Of a stretch of 64,000 bases of DNA, positions 1 through 8,725 are shown in pieces. This DNA comes from Acinetobacter lwoffii (GTDB taxonomy: Bacteria; Pseudomonadota; Gammaproteobacteria; Pseudomonadales; Moraxellaceae), in assembly GCF_022967985.1 (NCBI RefSeq), contig NZ_JALJVC010000003.1, positions 1 to 64,000 on the forward strand, in the 5' to 3' direction. Made by a program: the position numbers and the translations under genes. The stretch's first letter is position 1. Each line of letters starts with the position of its first letter. The notes under the pieces are model-generated. The model saw only the letters and a program-made list of their open reading frames with translations. It was not told the DNA's origin and did not search any database.

Positions 1-203
1 CGTTCGATGTGTTCCATGTAGGACTCCTCATATTACTATTCGGTGGCAACCATAACCGGATGGTTGGGTGCTGCCATAAGTGTTCTTGGTTCCTAGACAC
101 AAAAATGCTGGTGTCTTTGATAATCTGGGCTAGTATAGTTTTAAAGCCGGTTTTAGCCAATTGGCTGAAACATATTATTTTTCCGTCATTAAGGTCTTCT
201 TTT
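1..203. other. Left-edge non-coding stretch upstream of DUF1285 gene
   Basis: No convincing gene is seen here. The reading frame of the next gene stays open leftwards to about position 9, but the extra N-terminus is Cys/Trp-rich and unlike a DUF1285 protein, so I treat it as untranslated. Two short inverted repeats are visible, near 49-68 (CAACCAT/ATGGTTG) and near 95-114 (GACAC/GTGTC followed by TTT). The second could be a weak terminator of a gene to the left of the window. Confidence 0.4.
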
Positions 204-815
204 ATGGATAAGCCAGTACCCAGCACAAATCCGACGAAAAAAGTAACTTATCCCGATGATAAAAATTTAATGGATATCGCACAATACTTAAAAGATGCAC
301 AGGGCAGTCACAAAAGGTCAATTCCCCCTTTGGAGCAATGGCAGCCAAAGCATTGTGGCGTCATGGATCTGAAGGTTTTAGCCAACGGCGAATGGTGGCA
401 CGAAGGTCAATTGATCAAGCGTCAGCCTATGATTGACCTGTTTGCAACGGTACTCTGGAAAGAAAACGATAAATTCTATCTAAAAACACCGGTAGAAATG
501 ATTGAAATTGAAGTTGAAGATGAACCTTTATTTGTCAATCAGGTCGATCAGGTTGAAATTAATGGAAGGATTTATCTGCAACTGGGCACAACCACGCAAG
601 ACCTGATTGTTGTTGATGCTGAACATCCAATCTTTATGCGTGAATACAAAGGTGAGTTGCGGCCTTATGTGCATGTGCGTTTTGGGATTAATGCCCTGAT
701 TCAGCGTGCGGCATTTTTACATCTGGTCGAGATGGGAGAGCTTGATGAAAATCCGGCAGGCGAAACCGTTTTAAGTTTGAAAAGTGGTGATTTAGACTTG
801 CATTTGAGCACCTGA
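204..815 (+). CDS. DUF1285 family protein
   Basis: This is a predicted cytosolic protein of about 203 residues. The N-terminal part carries 'PPLEQWQPKHCG' followed by 'NGEWWHEGQLIKR', the pattern I associate with DUF1285, a family with structures but no assigned reaction. The ATG at 204 was chosen because the conserved sequence begins soon after it and an AAGG lies about ten bases upstream. An upstream in-frame extension is unlike the family. The stop is close to the start of murI, so the two may be co-transcribed. No function is inferred beyond the family. Confidence 0.75.
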   Translation: MDKPVPSTNPTKKVTYPDDKNLMDIAQYLKDAQGSHKRSIPPLEQWQPKHCGVMDLKVLANGEWWHEGQLIKRQPMIDLFATVLWKENDKFYLKTPVEMIEIEVEDEPLFVNQVDQVEINGRIYLQLGTTTQDLIVVDAEHPIFMREYKGELRPYVHVRFGINALIQRAAFLHLVEMGELDENPAGETVLSLKSGDLDLHLST

Positions 816-863
816 GGTTTAAGCTTGAATGCTAGAAATTTCAAACAAGCCACCTGCAACGTT

Positions 864-1736
864 ATGAGCGCTATTCAACCAATTTCCCAGTTATTAGACC
901 CGATGCCCAATGCCACGGCAGATGCGCCTATTGGCATTTTTGACTCAGGTGTAGGCGGCTTGTCAGTCGCCCTGGAAATTGCCCGCCATTTGCCTAATGA
1001 ACGCTTTGTCTATTATGCGGATACTGCGCATGTGCCTTATGGCCCGAGAGATGATCAGGAAATTCGTACCTTGACGGCTCAGGCGATTGAATGGCTTTAT
1101 CGTCAAGGTTGTAAAGTTGCGGTGGTGGCTTGTAATACCGCTTCCGCTTTTAGTCTGGATTATTTGCGTGACTATTATGGTGAAAACTTTCCGATTATCG
1201 GTTTAGTACCCGCACTTAAACCGGCCGTCCTGAATACCCAGTCGAAAACTGTGGCGGTATTGGCCACGCCTGCAACCTTCCGCGGCCAGCTGATTAAAGA
1301 TGTCATTTCCCGTTTTGCCGAACCGGCTCAAGTCAAAGTCCTGCCTGTGACCAGTCTGGATCTGGTGCCTTTTGTTGAGGCTGGAGAGCAGATGAGTGCA
1401 GCCTGTTTGCAGACATTAAAAGAGATTTTACAACCAGTTGTAGATCAGGGCGCTGATTATTTAGTGTTAGGATGTACACATTACCCCTTCCTAAAATCGT
1501 CAATTCAGTATATTTTTGGTCAAAAGCTGACATTAATTGACTCTGGATTCGCGGTTGCAAGACAAACGGCCCGAATTTTAATTAAAAATGGGTTATTATT
1601 TGAGCATGAGTCTAAAGAAAGCGTGAAAATTGAATTGGTGGTGAGTGGGCAGAATGCTGAACAGCTCCGACCGATTTTGCAGCACCTGATTCCGGCCGAT
1701 TTAAAATGGCAGGTCAGTAATATGAGTGCAGTTTAA
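864..1736 (+). CDS. murI: Glutamate racemase
   Basis: MurI interconverts L- and D-glutamate to supply D-Glu for peptidoglycan. Visible landmarks are the N-terminal 'GIFDSGVGG' loop and the two catalytic cysteines, in 'VACNTAS' (about residue 90) and 'LGCTHYPF' (about residue 204). Length is about 290 residues, normal for the family. The start is uncertain: a TTG at 825 has a GAGG seven bases upstream, overlapping the preceding stop, whereas the ATG codons at 864 and 903 have weak ribosome sites. I chose 864 by family-like N-terminal length. It probably forms an operon with the DUF1285 gene. Confidence 0.9.
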   Translation: MSAIQPISQLLDPMPNATADAPIGIFDSGVGGLSVALEIARHLPNERFVYYADTAHVPYGPRDDQEIRTLTAQAIEWLYRQGCKVAVVACNTASAFSLDYLRDYYGENFPIIGLVPALKPAVLNTQSKTVAVLATPATFRGQLIKDVISRFAEPAQVKVLPVTSLDLVPFVEAGEQMSAACLQTLKEILQPVVDQGADYLVLGCTHYPFLKSSIQYIFGQKLTLIDSGFAVARQTARILIKNGLLFEHESKESVKIELVVSGQNAEQLRPILQHLIPADLKWQVSNMSAV

Positions 1737-1850
1737 AACTCATTTTTATAATTTAAGAAGAAAGATATTTTGATTTTGGGGTGGCCATATTGGGTAAAGA
1801 AGCATGTGATGATGCATTTTACCCAAATGTACAGGAGAAGAGGATAGCCC

Positions 1851-2879
1851 ATGCTGGATAAACGGTACCAAGTGTTCATCTCAACCTCTGGGGCAGAAAT
1901 GCAACCGGAGCGTATTATTCTGTCTCAAACACTGGTAGGAATGGGGTTTTTCTCGTGGGGATTGGAACAGCGTACACCGCTGAATACTGCATTTGCACGC
2001 CGCCAGATTGATGACTGTGATTATGTCGTGATTTTGCTGGGAAGCCAGTATGGGGAGCAGTCGGTATCGGGTGTCGGTTATATGCATCTCGAATATATTT
2101 ATGCCGTGACCAAGCAAAAACCGATTATTGTGTTTATGCATGATGATCCGGCATCACGTGAAAGTGCATTGCATGATGCCAAACCGGAATTACAGGAAAA
2201 ATTCAAGGAATTCCGTCAACTGTTACAGCAGGAAGTGGATCAGGTTTTTACTTACCGTAGCCTGCGCGATCTGGAAATGGCAGTGCGTTTTAACATGCCG
2301 CAAATGTTGGAGCGCTATCCGGTGACTGGCTGGGTGCGTCCGCAAAATACTCAGGCGCTACATGACGAGATTGATCAGCTGAAAGCTAAAGTGGCCCAAC
2401 TGGAACGTGATGGCGGAACTGCAGAAGTCGATCCATTCCTGAGTTTGCCCAAAGTGGCGATGCATGAAGTTTTTTCTTTTGAATACCGGATGCATGCTTA
2501 TCAGGATGGTAACTTCAAGGAAATCAAAGTCCAGAAAAAACTGACTTGGGCACAATTGTTGGCATTGCTGGGTTCAACATTTGTCAATCCGACCCCTGAG
2601 GAATTTTTCTCGAAGTGCATGAATGAATATCTGAATGAAACCGGTCTGCAGGATGCGCGGGTGCAGATGCCGCGAGCGCATGCTGTCGCGCGTGCCCAGA
2701 TGAATATCCGTGCCTTGCATAGTTTAAAAATTCAAATGCGCCAGAATGACTGGATTGTACCATCCGGTCGTGATGACCGACAGCGCATGCTGTGGCAGAT
2801 CACGCCAAAAGCACAGAAGTTGCTGGACAGCAGCTTGCTGGATTTAGATCGCACTTTTCAATATAAGTCAGCGTATTAA
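1851..2879 (+). CDS. DUF4062 domain protein with coiled coil
   Basis: A 342-residue protein. Its first 110 residues have the DUF4062 layout: a start strand 'YQVFISTSG', then a segment ending 'RRQIDDCDYVVILLGSQYG', then 'HLEYIYAV' and 'KPIIVFMHD'. This resembles a TIR/nucleoside-deoxyribosyltransferase-like fold. A short heptad-rich helix follows at about 168-186 ('EIDQLKAKVAQLE'), then a unique C-terminal domain. A strong ribosome site, AGGAGAAGAGGA, precedes the ATG. DUF4062 proteins are often multi-domain and sometimes placed in conflict systems, but this one sits alone between murI and hemH with host-like composition. No enzymatic activity is assigned. Confidence 0.75.
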   Translation: MLDKRYQVFISTSGAEMQPERIILSQTLVGMGFFSWGLEQRTPLNTAFARRQIDDCDYVVILLGSQYGEQSVSGVGYMHLEYIYAVTKQKPIIVFMHDDPASRESALHDAKPELQEKFKEFRQLLQQEVDQVFTYRSLRDLEMAVRFNMPQMLERYPVTGWVRPQNTQALHDEIDQLKAKVAQLERDGGTAEVDPFLSLPKVAMHEVFSFEYRMHAYQDGNFKEIKVQKKLTWAQLLALLGSTFVNPTPEEFFSKCMNEYLNETGLQDARVQMPRAHAVARAQMNIRALHSLKIQMRQNDWIVPSGRDDRQRMLWQITPKAQKLLDSSLLDLDRTFQYKSAY

Positions 2880-2944
2880 TCCATAGAGAGAATAAATAAA
2901 AAGCTGTTAAAGTACAGGGGTTGATATCATGACGGACGAACTGA

Positions 2945-3958
2945 ATGTATTCTCCTGCTAAAGCGAAAGTGACGATTATATTGGCAAACTTGGGCACACC
3001 AGATGAGCCTACGATTCCAGCGGTACGCCGTTTCCTCAAGCAGTTTTTATCTGACCAGCGTGTGATTGAAATTCCCAAACCGATCTGGCAAATCATTCTG
3101 CGCTTATTCATTTTGCCCTTCCGTCCAAAGCGGGTAGCACAGGCCTATGCGCAAGTATGGGGACAGGATTCGCCGATGCGTGAAATTCTGTTTGAGCAGG
3201 TCGCAGCAGTCAAGACGCATCTCACCCAGCTGTATCCACAGTTTGAGCTGAATGTGGTGCCTGCCATGACTTATGGCAATCCCAACATTCAGGATGTCTT
3301 GGCACAAGTCTCCGCGCAGCCACAGGAACACGTGATTCTATTTCCCCTGTTTCCCCAATATTCAGCCACGTCGACCGCACCTCTATACGATGCTGTGGCG
3401 AAATGGGTGGTTAAACAGCGCAATTTACCCGGTTTGACAGTGATCCGGGATTATTATCAACATCCTTTATTTATCCAGTCGCTGGCTCAAAGTGTACGGG
3501 ACTATCAGGCAATTCATGGTCAGCCAGAGAAATTGTTGATGTCTTTCCACGGTATTCCACAGCCCTATGCTGATAAAGGCGATCCTTATGCCGACCGTTG
3601 CCGCATAACTGGCAAGCTGTTGGCTAAAGCCTTGTGTTTAAGCGAAGATCAATATGCGATCAGCTTCCAGTCGCGGTTTGGCAAACAGGAATGGATCAAG
3701 CCCTATACCGATGTTTTGCTTGAAGATTGGGCTAAGCAGGGGGTGAAATCAATTCAAGTAATGAGTCCAGCATTTTCCGCGGACTGTCTGGAAACGCTTG
3801 AAGAGCTGGCAATCGAAAATGCCGAGATTTTTAAAGCACTCGGCGGTGAAAGCTATAGTTATATTCCGGCATTAAATAGCCGTGAAGATCATTTGCAATT
3901 GCTCAACAGTCTGCTACAAGCTAATCTGGATGCATTGACACAGATACTTGCCCATTAA
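2945..3958 (+). CDS. hemH: Ferrochelatase
   Basis: HemH inserts Fe2+ into protoporphyrin IX, the last step of haem synthesis. The 337-residue protein begins with the family's '[12 protein letters not shown]' segment and has '[10 protein letters not shown]' and the active-site histidine motif '[16 protein letters not shown]'. The C-terminal '[14 protein letters not shown]' and '[15 protein letters not shown]' segments are also typical. There is no C-terminal [2Fe-2S] cysteine cluster, as is usual for gammaproteobacterial enzymes. The next gene starts 22 bases downstream, so the two are likely co-transcribed. Confidence 0.96.
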   Translation: MYSPAKAKVTIILANLGTPDEPTIPAVRRFLKQFLSDQRVIEIPKPIWQIILRLFILPFRPKRVAQAYAQVWGQDSPMREILFEQVAAVKTHLTQLYPQFELNVVPAMTYGNPNIQDVLAQVSAQPQEHVILFPLFPQYSATSTAPLYDAVAKWVVKQRNLPGLTVIRDYYQHPLFIQSLAQSVRDYQAIHGQPEKLLMSFHGIPQPYADKGDPYADRCRITGKLLAKALCLSEDQYAISFQSRFGKQEWIKPYTDVLLEDWAKQGVKSIQVMSPAFSADCLETLEELAIENAEIFKALGGESYSYIPALNSREDHLQLLNSLLQANLDALTQILAH

Positions 3959-3980
3959 CTTGCCCGAGGTTTTTCACCCC

Positions 3981-4625
3981 ATGTTACAAGTCAAAATTGT
4001 TCCAGTTACTGCATTTCAGCAAAACTGTTCCATCGTTTGGGATGCGGACACCAAAGAAGCCATTTTGATTGATGCAGGGGGCGAACCTGAGAAACTGAAG
4101 GCTGAAGTTGAAGTACTGGGTTTAACAGTTAAAGCCTTGTGGTTGACCCATGGTCATCTGGACCATGCGGGTGCTGTGGGCGCGTTAAAAAAGGCTTGGG
4201 ATGTGCCGGTAATCGGACCGCATAAGGAAGATGCATTCTGGCTCGACATGATTCAGGAAGTTTCTGCACGTTATGGCTTCCCGATTCCGGAAAAAGTCGA
4301 AGTGACCCAATGGCTGGAAGGTGGAGAAGTGCTCAAACTCGGCAATGAAGAATTTGAAGTGCGTTTTGCTCCAGGCCATACGCCAGGTCATGTGATGTTC
4401 TATAACAAAAATTATGACTTGTTATGGACAGGGGATGTATTGTTTAAAGGTTCAATTGGCCGGACTGATTTCCCGCGTGGCAACCATCAGCAGCTCTTAG
4501 ATTCCATTCAGAGAGAATGTTTTAGTCTGCCGGATGAAACTCAATTCATTTCAGGACATGGATCGATCAGCACCATTGGTTTTGAAAAGCAGCATAATCC
4601 TTTTGTTGCAGGTAAAGCGGGTTAA
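3981..4625 (+). CDS. MBL-fold metallohydrolase, glyoxalase II-like (YcbL type)
   Basis: A 214-residue single-domain metallo-beta-lactamase fold protein. The metal-binding HxHxDH is 'THGHLDH' at residues 57-62. Further metal ligands are in 'PGHTPGHV' and 'LLWTGDVLFKGSIGRTDFPRG', and the terminal 'ISGHG' supplies the last histidine. Size and motif spacing match YcbL-type glyoxalase II-like hydrolases, which lack the C-terminal substrate domain of GloB. The natural substrate is unknown; a glutathione thioester is plausible. The ATG at 3981 gives the normal family N-terminus. Confidence 0.85.
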   Translation: MLQVKIVPVTAFQQNCSIVWDADTKEAILIDAGGEPEKLKAEVEVLGLTVKALWLTHGHLDHAGAVGALKKAWDVPVIGPHKEDAFWLDMIQEVSARYGFPIPEKVEVTQWLEGGEVLKLGNEEFEVRFAPGHTPGHVMFYNKNYDLLWTGDVLFKGSIGRTDFPRGNHQQLLDSIQRECFSLPDETQFISGHGSISTIGFEKQHNPFVAGKAG

Positions 4626-4633
4626 AAGCGTAA

Positions 4634-4668
4634 ATAAAAGACCAACATAGTTTGGTCTTTTATTTTTA
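4634..4668 (+). terminator. Rho-independent terminator after hemH/MBL pair
   Basis: A 12-bp stem (ATAAAAGACCAA paired with TTGGTCTTTTAT) has a 6-base loop and is followed by TTTTTATT. The flanking A-run means it could also serve the convergent small membrane-protein gene. Confidence 0.85.
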
Positions 4669-4848
4669 TTCTGAAAAGGGATTATTGCGAAGTTGTCGCG
4701 TTTGCATGTGTATGAGCCAAGCGGCAAAAGCAAAAAGCACACCCAATACAATAAATAAACTATCTTGTTGGAAAATGCCGACTCCCAAAGAAAGAAGTGC
4801 GAGTAGACCGACCCCAATTAATATGACTCTTAAAATAATATAACCCAT
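4666..4848 (-). CDS. Small two-helix inner-membrane protein
   Basis: A 60-residue protein with two hydrophobic helices (about residues 4-23 and 30-48) joined by a short 'QQD' turn, ending in a charged tail with 'QTRQLRNN'. I do not recognise the family. The clean hydrophobic pattern, its own reading frame between two intergenic gaps and the convergent terminator suggest a real gene. A competing antisense frame of similar length is Ser/Thr/Pro-rich and probably not real. Confidence 0.6.
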   Translation of the reverse strand: MGYIILRVILIGVGLLALLSLGVGIFQQDSLFIVLGVLFAFAAWLIHMQTRQLRNNPFSE

Positions 4849-5023
4849 ATTATTGCTCTAAAAATAATGTGAAAATTTAGAGTAGAACAATAATACTAAG
4901 GCTTTATGAATGATGTTAATTCGTGTTGCTTTATCTAAGTAATTTTATAAAATTCATATGATTTATTTACTTAATTTCGACAAGATTCTGCTTTCAGACA
5001 GAATTTTCGACAGGGAAGACATT

Positions 5024-5197
5024 TTATTCTTCGCTGTTGTCGGCTTGTGGTGCATCCTGAGTAGGCAAACTATATTCCTCATTGGCCCAAGCGCCTAGAT
5101 CAATCATCTTGCAACGTTCTGAGCAAAAAGGACGGAATTCATTATCTTCCCATGTGGTCAGCTTGCCACAGCGCGGACAGTTTAAAGTGGTAGGCAT
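5024..5197 (-). CDS. yacG: DNA gyrase inhibitor / zinc-binding YacG protein
   Basis: A 57-residue protein with the four-cysteine zinc site of YacG: 'NCPRCG' near the N-terminus and '[15 protein letters not shown]' after the 'FRPF' strand. E. coli YacG binds GyrB and inhibits gyrase. The acidic C-terminal tail (Asp/Glu-rich) is typical. The ATG at 5197 is chosen because the zinc motif begins five residues later, while the longer frame adds an unrelated 17-residue extension. It is usually linked to coaE/pilD but is alone here. Confidence 0.9.
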   Translation of the reverse strand: MPTTLNCPRCGKLTTWEDNEFRPFCSERCKMIDLGAWANEEYSLPTQDAPQADNSEE

Positions 5198-5287
5198 GGG
5201 ACGACTCCAAAGAAAAATAAAGGTTCGATTAGGCAAATATAGCCGCACTTGTTAGACTTATGCGGTTTTTATTAGTTTGATCTGATT

Positions 5288-5926
5288 ATGCCGATTCGTC
5301 AATTTCAAGCACAGCGTATGCATGCGCCCCGTGATTTTCAAAGCATCAGTCCTGAACCGGTCTGCGTCGAAGTGGGAGCGGGTAAAGGTAAACATGCCTT
5401 GTTATTCAGCAAGAACAATCCCGATACTCAACTGATTGCAATTGAACGTACCCGTGAAAAATTTCTGGCGATGCAAAAACAGCATGCTGTTGAGGGTCAA
5501 ACTAATTTACAAACCGTTCATGCCGATGCTTTACCGTGGATCGTACATGCACTGTATCCGCAGCAGGTAGAACAATTCTTTATTTTATATCCAAATCCTG
5601 AACCGCATAATCCGGCACAGCGCTGGGTCAATATGCCATTTTTTGAGTTTCTGCTTTCACGCCTGAAAACCGGGGGAACGATTACTTTGGCCAGTAATAT
5701 TCCTGCCTATATCGAAGAAGCAGAAATACAGGTGCGAGAGCTCTGGAAGCTGCCTTTTGTCAAAGAAGTGATTGCTGCAGATTCGGCGCGCACCCATTTT
5801 GAAATTAAATATCTGGAACGCGGCGAATTATGCCAGCAACTAATCATCAGCAAGCCTGAAAGTTATGTGACACGTTTTGATGATTTCCAGCCTTTGCAAG
5901 GGCAGAATGCCACCGTCTCGGACTAA
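5288..5926 (+). CDS. TrmB-like SAM-dependent methyltransferase
   Basis: A 212-residue class I methyltransferase related to tRNA (guanine-N7)-methyltransferase TrmB. The SAM-binding loop is 'VEVGAGKGKHALLF', followed by 'IAIERTREKFLAM' and 'VHADALPWIV', as in TrmB. The family's signature 'DPWPKxRHxKRR' is replaced by 'NPEPHNPAQRW', and the usual N-terminal arm is shorter. It may therefore be a paralogue with a changed RNA target rather than the canonical m7G46 enzyme. It is followed almost directly by the flavoprotein gene. Confidence 0.75.
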   Translation: MPIRQFQAQRMHAPRDFQSISPEPVCVEVGAGKGKHALLFSKNNPDTQLIAIERTREKFLAMQKQHAVEGQTNLQTVHADALPWIVHALYPQQVEQFFILYPNPEPHNPAQRWVNMPFFEFLLSRLKTGGTITLASNIPAYIEEAEIQVRELWKLPFVKEVIAADSARTHFEIKYLERGELCQQLIISKPESYVTRFDDFQPLQGQNATVSD

Positions 5927-5930
5927 GCAG

Positions 5931-7130
5931 ATGAGCAAACGCATTGCTATTGTGGGCGCAGGCCCCGCAGGCTTAATGGCAGCAGAAGTGCTCAGTCAGT
6001 TTGATTATGAGCTGCATGTCTATGAGCAAAAACCGTCTGCTGCGCGAAAATTCCTGATGGCAGGCAAGACCGGCCTGAATATTTCCCATGCCGAGCCTGT
6101 GCCAGAGTTTGTACAACGTTATGATCAGGTGGAGTGGTTGTCCCCTTGGATCAAACAGTGGGATGCGGTCTGGATTCAAGACTGGATGAAACAGCTCGGT
6201 ATTGAACCTTATATCGGTTCATCTGGCCGGGTATTTCCCACAGAGATGAAAGCCGCGCCCTTGCTGCGTGCCTGGCTCAAGCGTTTGGCCAGTCATGGTA
6301 TCCAGTTTCATTACCGACATAAAGTCAGCCAGTTGCAGCAGCAACAGCTTGAGCTGCATGATCTGAAAAATAATGAACATCGCACTGAACATTTTGATGT
6401 CATTATTCTGGCTTGTGGGGCAGTGTCCTGGTCAGAGTTGGGTAGTGATGGGGCATGGCAAGCCTGGCTGAAAACGGATGAAATTGAGCCATTTCAGGCC
6501 AGTAATGCCGGAGTGGAATATCCCTGGTCTCGGTTTATGCAGCCAGTCTTTGGTCAACCGTTAAAGCGTGTCGAGGCATGGGTTGGGCAAGGTGAAAAGA
6601 CCATCGGCGATATCGTGATCAGTCATTATGGTCTGGAAAGTGGTCTGATCTATAAGCAGGGTCGTGGCTTACGCGAGCAACTAAAACAGGGGAAGCCTAT
6701 GCAGCTGCATCTGGACCTATTCCCAAATCAAAGCATCGAACAGCTTGCGCAAAAATTACAGCCAAGTAAGAAGCAGTCTTTAACTAATGTCTGGCGTAAA
6801 GCCGGATTGGACGGTGCTAAGGCGGCTTTAGTACGGGAATTGCTAGACAAAGCAGTATGGCAAGATGCTACTGCATTAGCCAAAAAAATTAAACATTTGA
6901 CCCTTCCACTCAGCGGCTTCCGCCCGATTGAAGAGGCGATTAGCTGTGCGGGTGGCGTCAAGCGTGAAGTGTTGTCAGAACAGCTACAATTGAAATCTAA
7001 CCCACATGTATTTCTTTGCGGAGAAATGCTGGACTGGGATGCACCGACCGGCGGTTATCTACTGACAGCCTGTTTTGCCACAGGGCGTGCAGCGGGTGAA
7101 GGTGTGCATCAGTTTCTGACAGCAGATTAA
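5931..7130 (+). CDS. TIGR03862-type flavoprotein (HI0933/BaiN-like FAD oxidoreductase)
   Basis: A 399-residue FAD protein. The N-terminus is a Rossmann dinucleotide-binding motif, 'IAIVGAGPAGLMAAEVL', followed by 'ARKFLMAGKTGLNISH', the hallmark of the HI0933/BaiN family. The C-terminus has 'SCAGGV' and 'LCGEMLDWDAPTGGYLL', where the FAD is closed over. The substrate is unknown. The ATG at 5931 lies just beyond the preceding stop and gives the proper Rossmann N-terminus, so the two genes are probably translated from one mRNA. Confidence 0.88.
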   Translation: MSKRIAIVGAGPAGLMAAEVLSQFDYELHVYEQKPSAARKFLMAGKTGLNISHAEPVPEFVQRYDQVEWLSPWIKQWDAVWIQDWMKQLGIEPYIGSSGRVFPTEMKAAPLLRAWLKRLASHGIQFHYRHKVSQLQQQQLELHDLKNNEHRTEHFDVIILACGAVSWSELGSDGAWQAWLKTDEIEPFQASNAGVEYPWSRFMQPVFGQPLKRVEAWVGQGEKTIGDIVISHYGLESGLIYKQGRGLREQLKQGKPMQLHLDLFPNQSIEQLAQKLQPSKKQSLTNVWRKAGLDGAKAALVRELLDKAVWQDATALAKKIKHLTLPLSGFRPIEEAISCAGGVKREVLSEQLQLKSNPHVFLCGEMLDWDAPTGGYLLTACFATGRAAGEGVHQFLTAD

Positions 7131-7225
7131 GTCATTTTATAGCTAGGATGATCTAGTATTTATACTGAATGCAGACTCAACAGATCCGGCCTTGTTCATT
7201 GACGCTGTTTTAAAGCTGCCAGTTC

Positions 7226-7257
7226 AGCTTAGATTATTTTTGTATTTTATCTAAGCT
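7226..7257. repeat. Inverted repeat between convergent genes
   Basis: AGCTTAGAT and its exact complement ATCTAAGCT flank a T-rich 14-base loop. It lies between the convergent flavoprotein and lipoprotein genes and may act as a weak bidirectional terminator or RNA 3'-end stabiliser. Confidence 0.5.
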
Positions 7258-7280
7258 GTGTGCCAATCTAGCATCCTAGA

Positions 7281-7868
7281 CTATTCCTTCACTTGCCGGG
7301 AAGCGGGTTCTTTCTTGGCGAGATCCGGATATTGCGAACGCCAGCGTTCCAGTTGTTCTTGGGCGTGTAGATATTTCCCTAGACCTTTGACATTCTCACT
7401 GGCTTCATTCACGGGTGTAGCTTGAGTCTTGGGAGTATTGAGTAATTTGTCCTGATGTTCCCAGTATTGATACATTAAGCCCTGAATATAACGGCCCTGT
7501 TCGGTTTTCAGTTCTAAAGCCTTCAACATATTCAATGCTGACTGGACATGATCACGCTGACGTTGCTGGACAAATTCTTCTGTCATATTTTCATCATCGC
7601 GCATGCTGTTTAATTCTTTTTCCAAGTCGCTGCTCATTTCCTGAAAGCGCTGTTCATAATCCGTCAATGCAGCAATATCATGCGGATCATCAGCAGTTTT
7701 AGGGAAGTCTTTCAGTGGCTCGGTTTTCAGTTCCTGCATGACTTGATCTGAAGCCGTATTATCTGTTGTCGCTTCAGTCGGAGTTTTGGTCGTTTTCTGG
7801 TCACATGCCATCAGCAGCATGGCCGCAGCGAACAACAGCGTTCGTGTCATTCCTGGTATTTTATGCAT
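7281..7868 (-). CDS. Predicted lipoprotein, helical
   Basis: A 195-residue exported protein. The signal peptide ends in a lipobox 'LLMAC' (Cys about residue 22), predicting lipid attachment in the cell envelope. The mature part is acidic, charged and mostly helical, with Thr/Lys/Glu-rich linkers. No catalytic motif is seen and the family is not recognised. A strong AGGAGGC ribosome site supports the ATG at 7868. The methyltransferase gene ends 15 bases upstream on the same strand, so they likely share a transcript. Confidence 0.7.
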   Translation of the reverse strand: MHKIPGMTRTLLFAAAMLLMACDQKTTKTPTEATTDNTASDQVMQELKTEPLKDFPKTADDPHDIAALTDYEQRFQEMSSDLEKELNSMRDDENMTEEFVQQRQRDHVQSALNMLKALELKTEQGRYIQGLMYQYWEHQDKLLNTPKTQATPVNEASENVKGLGKYLHAQEQLERWRSQYPDLAKKEPASRQVKE

Positions 7869-7883
7869 GATCGCCTCCTGTTT

Positions 7884-8660
7884 TTAATTACTTTTCTTGA
7901 ACACATAGATATGGGTGACATAAGGAAAATCGATCATTTCCTCTGCGCTTTTGGCTGTATATTGCTGGATGATCTGTTCAAATTGTTGTTTTAACTGTGC
8001 CTGCTGCTGTTCAGGCATGGCTGCAATAAAACTAGTCGAGAGCAGCCGCTTGGATACCACCTGCTCGACACTGCCATGCTGTTGCTGGGTCATTGTGGTT
8101 TCTGCATAGGGCTGAAATAGCGTTTGCTGTGCAAAGACCTCGCGCCAGGTGCCGCTATGATAGCGCGGCGTATCGCCTTCCAAGGGGGCAATACAATCGG
8201 CCAAGGCCTGAACCCAGTCGATCCGAGTATCGCGCTGATTCCAAATTAACACCAGATAACCCTGCGGTTTGAGTACCCGATCTAATTCTTGTAAGGTAGC
8301 AGAATCGGCAAACCAGTGAAATGACTGTGCACAAAATACCGCATTCAGGCTATGATCAGGCAGGGGAAGTTGATGGCTAACGCCTTCAAGAGTATGAATG
8401 TCCGGATGCGCCTGTTGTAATTGAGCCAGCATTTCCGGGACAGGATCAATCGCGATAATGTGCTTACTGAGCGGGCGTAAATAGGGGATAAACTTGCCGG
8501 TGCCGCTGCCCAAATCCAAAAGATGCGCATCTGCAGGCAAAGCCAGCGTTTCACTCAGCCACTGGCTGATTTCTGCCGGATAATCGGGACGCACTTGCTG
8601 ATAGAGCTCAGCCGACGCACTAAAACCCCGTTTTGCTGCAGGATGTAATGATTGTGTCAT
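7884..8660 (-). CDS. Class I SAM-dependent methyltransferase
   Basis: A 258-residue Methyltransf_11/25-type enzyme. Motif I is 'LLDLGSGTGKFIPYL', motif II the acidic 'IIAIDPVPEML', and the post-motif 'AVFCAQSFHWF' resembles TAM/YcgJ-type enzymes acting on small acids or lipids. The start 'HPAAKRGFSASAELYQQVRPDYP' region matches the common N-terminus of this group. The substrate cannot be read from sequence. It is divergent from the gene at 8726. Confidence 0.82.
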   Translation of the reverse strand: MTQSLHPAAKRGFSASAELYQQVRPDYPAEISQWLSETLALPADAHLLDLGSGTGKFIPYLRPLSKHIIAIDPVPEMLAQLQQAHPDIHTLEGVSHQLPLPDHSLNAVFCAQSFHWFADSATLQELDRVLKPQGYLVLIWNQRDTRIDWVQALADCIAPLEGDTPRYHSGTWREVFAQQTLFQPYAETTMTQQQHGSVEQVVSKRLLSTSFIAAMPEQQQAQLKQQFEQIIQQYTAKSAEEMIDFPYVTHIYVFKKSN

Positions 8661-8725
8661 ATTTTGCGCTTTTTAATCTTTTTGATCGATATAAAATAGC
8701 ATATTCACTTTTTTGACAGCGTTCA

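Noticed and set aside
1333-1560. Open frames antisense to murI and many other genes
   Set aside because: They overlap well-supported genes, have atypical composition and no ribosome site; treated as shadows of the real genes.
4652-4843. Plus-strand frame overlapping the small membrane protein
   Set aside because: Ser/Thr/Pro/Lys-rich with no hydrophobic or domain pattern; the minus-strand frame is the credible one.
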